DNA of 64,000 nucleotides from assembly GCA_020080175.1 (NCBI GenBank), contig JAGHQL010000011.1, positions 62,001 through 126,000 on the forward strand. Reading direction: 5' to 3'. The stretch comes from Glutinoglossum americanum. Lineage: Eukaryota; Ascomycota; Geoglossomycetes; Geoglossales; Geoglossaceae. Below, in pieces: positions 58,364 to 64,000 of the stretch. The notes beneath the pieces are model-generated. The model did not search any database. It saw only the letters and a program-made list of their open reading frames with translations, and was not told the origin of the DNA. The stretch's first letter is position 1. Each line of letters starts with the position of its first letter. Both the position numbers and the translations under genes were made by a program.

Positions 58364-59179
58364 TCATCCAATTATCTGTCCGGCAATTCCCAATGCAAAC
58401 CCTACGCCCACTCCATACACGGCTGGACCATATATAGTAGCAGCCGCTGCCACCCCGTTATACGCTGGGCAGTTCATGATCTGCAACCCATAACAAGCCT
58501 GCTGGCTCAGAGTTTGACATATCGAAACGCTATTGATTACACCTCCGCCGACGCTTGTGCTCGCCCCTACTATAGTGATTCCGGCGCTGGGGGCGGAGAT
58601 GGTAATCCCATCGGTTCGTCCCGCCAACTGCGCTGTGCACTTCCGATATTCGTTTTGGCAGCCCGACCATGCAGAAGAGCAGGCCGCTGCATTTGCAAAC
58701 GAAGTGGGGATAGCCGGAAAGGTGTAATACTGGTTTGAGATGGGTGACGGGGTAGTGATTGCGGCGGCTACGGTGACTTGCATTGATGTTTGAACCGTCG
58801 TTGAGGCTGGAAAGATGAAGCCCCCTGTTGAAGTAGGTGTCCCCACTACGACGACTCCACCCGTAGTCGAAGCCAATTGAGTTCCAACATTAATGGCACC
58901 AGTACAGACTGAACCTTTCGGACAGCATGCAACGTGTCTGGCTGCATCAAGTTGGCAATCTGTGTTTGAGATACAGCATGCACTTGGGGCGCCCAGGTTG
59001 CTACAGTCGTTGTAGTTTGAGGGGCAGGTGCCCTGTCTCTTTTCGCGAAGAATGTAAGGTAATTTCGCATCGATCTGTTCAAGGCGCACCAAGGCCGGAT
59101 AGAATGGTGAGAACTGCGATGTCGACGCAATCGCTGTAGAGAGTGCCAAGATGAGAGATACGATGCCGATTGCCCGCAT
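58364..59179 (-). CDS. Secreted Cys-rich, GPI-anchor-type protein
   Basis: A 271-aa intronless protein. I choose the ATG at 59179 (MRAIGIVSLILALSTAIAST) because it begins a good signal peptide; the frame extends upstream only via GTG. After cleavage there is a short region ending in a Lys-Arg (REKRQGTCPSNYN), a possible Kex2 site. A Cys-rich module follows (CSNLGAPSACCISNTDC, HVACCPKGSVCTG), then a Thr/Ser/Val-rich stretch likely O-mannosylated, a second Cys group (AAACSSAWSGCQNEYRKCTA, SICQTLSQQACYGLQIMNCP) and a hydrophobic C-terminus (VYGVGVGFALGIAGQIIG) that fits a GPI attachment signal. Probably cell-wall or plasma-membrane anchored. Similar ascomycete proteins are common, but the function is unknown. 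Confidence 0.85.
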   Translation of the reverse strand: MRAIGIVSLILALSTAIASTSQFSPFYPALVRLEQIDAKLPYILREKRQGTCPSNYNDCSNLGAPSACCISNTDCQLDAARHVACCPKGSVCTGAINVGTQLASTTGGVVVVGTPTSTGGFIFPASTTVQTSMQVTVAAAITTPSPISNQYYTFPAIPTSFANAAACSSAWSGCQNEYRKCTAQLAGRTDGITISAPSAGITIVGASTSVGGGVINSVSICQTLSQQACYGLQIMNCPAYNGVAAAATIYGPAVYGVGVGFALGIAGQIIG

Positions 59180-59841
59180 ATTTGATAGTGGGGCCACTGG
59201 AATTCCTGGTTGAGAATCCGACCGCCCACCAACTCTAGCAACCGTGCAAGCCCCCGTTTGGTGTGTATCAATGCTCTCAGAATAGGAACTGTTACTCGGT
59301 GCAAAAAAATGCTAACCAACCAATCGACAAGAGGTGCCCACCCTAATGCCGACGCACAAGTTAGTATGAGTGAATGTATCTATTGTGGATGCTTCATCTT
59401 ATCCTATACTCACAGGAAAATTGGAAAATATGAGCTGAGATATCCCCAATCCAAGGTTATCGAGTGTCAATATAGGTCAGATTTCGCTAGGAGGTTCATG
59501 AGGGGGATATGTGGATCTTCCATGCAAAACAGACGAGAGAATATCCAAGCAGTGTGCGCGCAAGTTGTCGGGGAAACAAGAAATTGGTGACGGAATATTC
59601 CATGACGTGCCGATGCGCGTTTTGGTTGGTCTCGCTTAGATAAAATCCCGATGATAAGCCTTAAACCCTGGTCAGCGTTCACGTTCGGGAAGAGATTGAA
59701 CTGCTACGGTACAGGAGTTAGGTTTTATTAGTATACCGGAAGTACTAAAATGAGGGGAAGGGAAACTCTGTTGGATTGACAGGGTCAATTAAACTAGCTT
59801 TCAGCAAGTACTAGTTAGTTAAGTAAAGTATTTATACAGAC
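59180..59841. other. Transition from genes to repeats
   Basis: About 660 bp upstream of the GPI-protein gene, becoming AT-rich toward 59700. Overlapping small frames have no family signal. Confidence 0.5.
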
Positions 59842-60109
59842 TGTTACAACTATAGCGGCCTACATATGGCTCACGTGTGGTCTGCTATAGGCTATGATGC
59901 TAGGGCTAACCCTTGATGTTCGGTGCGAGGCTCGCGGAGCCTCAGTGTTAAGACTACGGCTCACTGGCACTGTGCGGCCATGCAGTATTATGCCTATGTG
60001 TATATAACTTTTATACATTCCACACTCTCCTTCTTCCTCTAGTTTAGTATCGTCTTAATAGAATCCACCCAATACACCTTCCAGGCACCGGAACTGGCAA
60101 TTCGTAACA
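59842..60109 (+). repeat. Solo LTR 1 (fossil LTR retrotransposon)
   Basis: A 268-bp sequence bounded by TGTTAC...GTAACA, with a TATA-like TGTATATAA and a pyrimidine-rich tract before the 3' third, the layout of an LTR. It is the same family as the LTR at 61799-62082; the 3' half is clearly more alike than the 5' half. The flanks (CAGAC / TATAC) match poorly, so any target duplication has decayed. No internal region is attached. Old, on the divergence between the two copies. Orientation is from the TATA-like box only. Confidence 0.75.
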
Positions 60110-61424
60110 TATACTTACACTAATTTCCACTGTCATAGTCTTTTGACTTTTTGATCTTGAATTGATACGCTAACTCAGAGACTTTCTGATACTGCGTCGG
60201 CAACCTCATGTCTTTAAGATCCACTTCCTTATTAGCTATCTGCTTGCTTCCAGCCACGCTACTGGTAGCCGTACTTCGATCATCTATAGGCGTCAAGTCA
60301 TCTAGCAAGCCCTCAGGCAGAGGGGATATTCCTGAGGCATGCTACTATAGCTGCTCCACCTACTCTTGTAGCTTTCTTACCTATATCTGCTCTATCAAGG
60401 TAGCTCTCTCTTCTTCCAAGTCACAGCGTCATCCAGCCAAGAACCCGATTGTATCTGATGGCTGCAAACTACCAATGTTGTTCTGAGCCGTGGAGGATTT
60501 GGCCATGGATGAGTCTTCGATAACCATCTGGTCCATAGATTCTACCATTAGTCATGTAGCCTTCACGCTATTATTATCTTACTATGTCGATGCTGACGAA
60601 CTGCTTCTCGTTGGGAGCTGAGCAATTAGAACTGTTAGACTTTAGCGTAGGTCTGATGAGTCGCAGTGGCAGTATACCAGCATCTACGCAGTCGGTATGA
60701 TCGCTACGGCTAAACGATCAAGCTATATGACATTACGTCTTCATGGTATAGCTATATAGAGAGCTAGAATCCATTGCTATTTAATATGTAATAGAATTAA
60801 TCGCTGTCTTCCTAATGAGGCCAGCAACCCCCTTCAAAAGGGGTGCCAGGTCCATGATACATGACGTCACACCTGAAAGCTCTCAAAACGAAGGCGCTAT
60901 ACTGGCACCAATCTAGTGAGGTAAGTAGAAGTGGTATAGGCAATGCTAGCTGCATTCCTTACAAATTCTTATAAAGAGAAGTTTATTAAATATATAAAGA
61001 TAAGAGGTTGTATGAAGAGCAAAGTAAAGTAGAAAGAGATCTTTATATATATAAGGTGTTAAAGAGTAAGCTAGTAGATGTGACGGCGGCTTATGTAAGC
61101 TGGGTCATGAAAGTTGGATACCGCAGACGTCAGAGCCGAGCTATCCCTAGAGGGCCGGTCACAAAGGAGCAAGGAGGGCCGGCCGCGTAATACAACGGAA
61201 GGGGTGGGGTTATTGGTCTTAATAGTCTATCTAGGATGGTTATGGGTATTGACCGATGAGGTTCCCCTCTGGACCCTCCTCAGTCTCATATATATACAAA
61301 TAGTCCTGAGTGGCCCGGGAGTAGGAGCCCGCCCGGCCCCCTCCTAATTGGTTAATAGTTAGGTTATCTATCAGCCCTGTGCGGGTCCCTTAGCTATGGT
61401 CCTTCACCTATGCACCCGTGCAGT
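60110..61424. other. AT-rich gene-free stretch with decayed element fragments
   Basis: About 1.3 kb between LTR 1 and the minisatellite. The minus-strand stretch 60120-60500 reads like a decayed coding segment with several breaks (charged, Lys/Glu-rich), possibly from a retroelement; family not determinable. Otherwise AT-rich with no gene. Confidence 0.4.
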
Positions 61425-61623
61425 CCTCTTGCCACTGACTGTACTTCCATATAGAGTTCTTATGCTTCCGTGTAGTTCCTTCGCCACCAGCTGTGCTTCC
61501 ATGCGAAGTTCTCATGATGTCTATGCGGTTCCTTCGCCACCGGCTATATTTCCATGTGGAGTTCTCATGATGCCCGGGTGGTTCCTCTGTCAGCCGTGCT
61601 TCTATGTGGAGTCCTTCATGACG
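61425..61623 (+). repeat. 53-bp minisatellite, about 4 copies
   Basis: Units start at 61425, 61478, 61531 and 61584, an exact 53-bp period. Each begins CCTYTTGCCAC / CCTTCGCCACC-like, contains TTCCATRTGGAGTTC-like, and ends with a GGTT/AGTT. A partial, weaker unit precedes at about 61400. A further, diverged copy closes the window (63946-64000). Confidence 0.85.
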
Positions 61624-61798
61624 TCATTGACAGGGCCTTGTGGGCCCTATCTCTATGTCATTAGCTTAGTGTATTACGTGTAGAATGGTTCCCTCTATAC
61701 TCTGCCAGCTTTCTTTAGAGCTAGCCCTCCTTCTTAGCTTGTTTAGTAGCCGATCGGGCCCTTACCCGGTGGCCACTATAATAGTAAATGTTACGACT

Positions 61799-62082
61799 AT
61801 GGCGATCTATGTGCGGCTAATATGTGGCACTATAGCAGTCTACATGTGGCTTATGTGTGGCTACTACAAGCTATAGTGTTAAAGGCTAAACCTTGGTATT
61901 CGGTGGGAGAGCCTCAGTGTTAAGAGTACAGCTTGCCGGTACTGTGCGGCCATACAGTGTTATGCCTATGTGTATATAAACTTCCTCACACCCCACACCC
62001 CTCTTCTTCTTCTAGTTTAGTATCGTCTTAATAGAATCCACCTAATACGCCTTCCAGGCACCGGAACTGGCAATTCGTGACA
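61799..62082 (+). repeat. Solo LTR 2 (fossil LTR retrotransposon)
   Basis: A 284-bp LTR of the same family as 59842-60109, bounded by TGTTACG...GTGACA and flanked by a perfect 5-bp duplication GTAAA (61794-61798 and 62083-62087). The private duplication shows this is an independent solo LTR left by recombination and not one end of an element spanning both LTRs. It carries a partial internal duplication in its 5' half relative to LTR 1. Family (Copia or Gypsy) cannot be decided without internal sequence. Confidence 0.85.
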
Positions 62083-62326
62083 GTAAACTTATTAAGTAAA
62101 TACATGAATAATATTAACATATAATGACAATAGTGTTATGAAGTAAACCTATAATAAAAAGAACCAGTATCTGAAACCTTAACTTGAGTCTGTATGTATC
62201 TTGATTAACTATATACATATTAGTAAGTTTTATATACTAGCTATATGATAGTATAACGATATGGCAAGATATTAGAATATGAAAAGAATAGAAAGTATTA
62301 TTTCTTTATTATTTTTTCTTATATAA

Positions 62327-62560
62327 GAATTCTTAATATCAATATGACATAAAGACACTCCAACATTAAGGGCTTTTGAAAAGTTTAATAATAGTATGAT
62401 ATCACACTTTGTAGTAATAATGATAGCTAGCCAACTGGTCTACATTTAGGTAGAGTTTAAATATATAAAGATTAATAGATTGACTTAGTAGTTTAATAAT
62501 TCAAGAATGACTAAATGTCAGCTCAGTTTGAAATATAGAGTAGGCAGAATAGACTTGATT
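62327..62560. repeat. AT-rich ~0.5-kb repeat, copy 1 (truncated)
   Basis: The first, shortened copy of a direct repeat family: the segment AAAGACACTCCAACATTAAG (62350) aligns with copies at about 62597, 63078 and 63532. Copy 1 lacks the hairpin-bearing second half and runs straight into copy 2. Strongly AT-rich. Treated as a fossil repeat of unknown class, possibly LTR-derived. Confidence 0.7.
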
Positions 62561-63040
62561 CTAGTAGTATAAGAACTCTCAATACTAAGGTAACACAAAG
62601 ACACTTTGATATTAAAAGTTTTCAGAAAGTTTAATAATAGTATGATGTTATACCTTATAGTGACGATGATGACTAGCCGACCAGTCTACATCTAAGTAAA
62701 GTTTAGATATATAAAGACTAATAAATTGACTTAGTAGTTTGATAGTTCAAGGATGATTAAATATTAGCTTAGTTTAAAATATAGAGTAGGCGAAATAGAC
62801 TTGATTCTAGTAGGTAAAAAATATAGAAGAACTGATTGCTAATCTCTAGCAGGAGGCTAGCAAGTCACTTATATATAATAAGTATTTAATAATGAATTAG
62901 ATATCATAAAGTAATCAGGGTATACGCTTGCAAAATTTATATTGCTATATAGACAAGTTATTGTTTGTATAACTTAAGCTAGTTACCTGACTACAGAGGC
63001 CTAAATGGCCTCACTGGGTAACTAACTACAAGTTATAATA
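62561..63040. repeat. AT-rich ~0.5-kb repeat, copy 2
   Basis: A full-length copy, about 480 bp, holding hairpin A (62837-62862) and hairpin B (62982-63022, arms GTTACC/GGTAAC with inner GAGGCC/GGCCTC). AT-rich compared with copy 3, in the manner expected of repeat-induced point mutation. Confidence 0.75.
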
Positions 63041-63520
63041 ATATTTATTATAAGAACTTTCGATGTCAAGGCGACACGAAGGCACTCCGATGTCGAGAGA
63101 TCTAGAGGATTCGATAACAGTGTGACATTACACCCCGCAGCGATGATAATGGCTGGCTAACTGGTCTGTGTCTAGGTAAGGTTTAGATGTATGAAAACTA
63201 ATGAATAGACTTGATAGTCGATAGTTCAGGGCGACTTGATGTCGGCTCGGTTTAGAATATAGAGTAGATGAAATAGACTTGATTCTAGTAAACAGGAGAT
63301 ATAAAAGAACTGATCGCTGACCTCCAGCGGGAGGCCAGCGAGCCGCTTATATATACGATAGGCATTCAACAATAGAACAGACGTCATAAAGTAATAAGGA
63401 TATACGCTTGCAGAATCCATATAGCCATATAAGCGAGTCGCCATTTACGTAACTTGAGCTAGTTACCCAGCCACGGAGGTCTAAATGGCCTCGTAGGGTA
63501 ACCGACTGCGGGTCATGATA
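63041..63520. repeat. AT-rich ~0.5-kb repeat, copy 3 (most GC-rich)
   Basis: The most GC-rich copy, about 470 bp, probably the nearest to the ancestral state. Hairpin A at 63315-63340 and hairpin B at 63462-63502 are well formed. It is followed directly by copy 4. Short open frames at 63226-63532 on the minus strand are fossil-derived and not supported as genes. Confidence 0.75.
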
Positions 63521-63945
63521 CCAAGACAACATAAAGGCACTCCGACACTAAGGGTTCTCAGGAGGCTTGATAATAGTGTGACATCATACCTCATAACAAT
63601 AATGATAGCTAGCTACCTAGCCTATATATAGATAAGACTTAGGTATATAAGGACTAATGAGTTAGCTCAATAGTTTGAGGATGACTATATGTCAGTATGA
63701 CTTAAAATATATAGTAGGTAGGATAGACTTAATTCCAGCAGGCCAGAAATGTAAAAGACTGATCGCTAGCCTTCAAGCAGAAGGCCAGCAAGTCATATAT
63801 ATACATGACAATGAATACATAATAGCTGAAAGGTTGCATTATATATAGATGAGATATTGTTGATATCATGTGAGCTAATTACCTAGCTATGGAAGCTCAG
63901 TAGCTTCACCAGGTAACCGACTATAGATCATGATATTTATATAGT
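63521..63945. repeat. AT-rich ~0.5-kb repeat, copy 4
   Basis: The fourth copy, about 425 bp, directly abutting copy 3, with hairpin A at about 63764-63790 and hairpin B at about 63878-63917. It ends near a minisatellite-like unit at 63946. Confidence 0.72.
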
Positions 63946-64000
63946 TTTTTTGCTACTGGTCATACTTTCTTATAGAGTCCTTATAATGTTCATATAGTTT
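63946..64000 (+). repeat. Diverged 53-bp minisatellite unit at window end
   Basis: The last 55 bp align with the 61425-61623 units (compare GCTACTGGTCATACTTTCTT with GCCACCGGCTATATTTCCAT); differences are mostly transitions toward A/T. The array may continue beyond the window. Confidence 0.65.

Noticed and set aside
59842-62082. One LTR retrotransposon delimited by the two LTRs
   Set aside because: LTR 2 has its own perfect 5-bp duplication and the outer flanks do not match, so both are solo LTRs; the sequence between shows no convincing retroelement coding order.
1-64000. A secondary-metabolite, defence or mating-type cluster
   Set aside because: No synthase, NLR-type or mating-locus marker genes are present; the HMG-box gene lacks mating-locus neighbours.

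Overview
The window is filamentous ascomycete nuclear DNA (Pezizomycotina, most likely Eurotiomycetes). The evidence is many short GT-AG introns of about 45-90 bp, fungus-specific families (Cch1, SREBP-pathway Scap/Scp1, Meu6-type PH protein, Sfh1, Hst3/4 sirtuin) and RIP-like, AT-rich repeats at the right end. The species cannot be named from the sequence. I support 21 protein genes; most exon joins given were checked by reading frame and by family motifs. No rRNA, tRNA or CRISPR was found.

Layout. 1-2014 (+): 3' part of MMS2 and a LYR-motif protein. 2826-34753 (all -): a Ser/Arg-rich hypothetical protein, the 14-exon calcium channel cch1, a UBTD-like ubiquitin-domain protein, a Meu6-like PH-domain protein, the vacuolar SulP transporter vsb1, GINS subunit psf1, an HMG-box regulator and an RSF1-like WHIM/PHD chromatin protein. 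35767-42097 (+): Scap (scp1) and an Hst3/4 sirtuin. 42621-43515 (-): rpl9. 44475-50670 (+): an alpha/beta hydrolase with a long disordered N-terminus, a membrane-anchored glutaredoxin and a conserved hypothetical protein. 51281-55002 (-): sfh1 and rpn13. 55313-56258 (+): rpl6, divergent from rpn13. 56606-59179 (-): a two-helix membrane protein and a GPI-type secreted Cys-rich protein.

59.8-64 kb is gene-free and repetitive: two old solo LTRs, a 53-bp minisatellite that reappears at the very end of the window, and four copies of a roughly 0.45-0.5 kb AT-rich repeat carrying two conserved hairpins. Two small foldback elements lie elsewhere: a 172-bp TA-flanked MITE at 57982-58153 and a 162-bp inverted-repeat element at 20450-20611.

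Functionally this is a housekeeping region, not a cluster. Several genes share themes without forming a pathway: genome maintenance and chromatin (mms2, psf1, hst4, sfh1, the WHIM/PHD protein), ubiquitin-proteasome (mms2, UBTD-like, rpn13), ribosome (rpl6, rpl9) and membrane/ion/sterol homeostasis (cch1, vsb1, scp1, glutaredoxin). I found no convincing wholly new system. The best leads are the hairpin-bearing repeat family, the MITE, an intron-retention route to a receptor lacking its C-terminal domain in rpn13, and a shared promoter layout of the two ribosomal protein genes.
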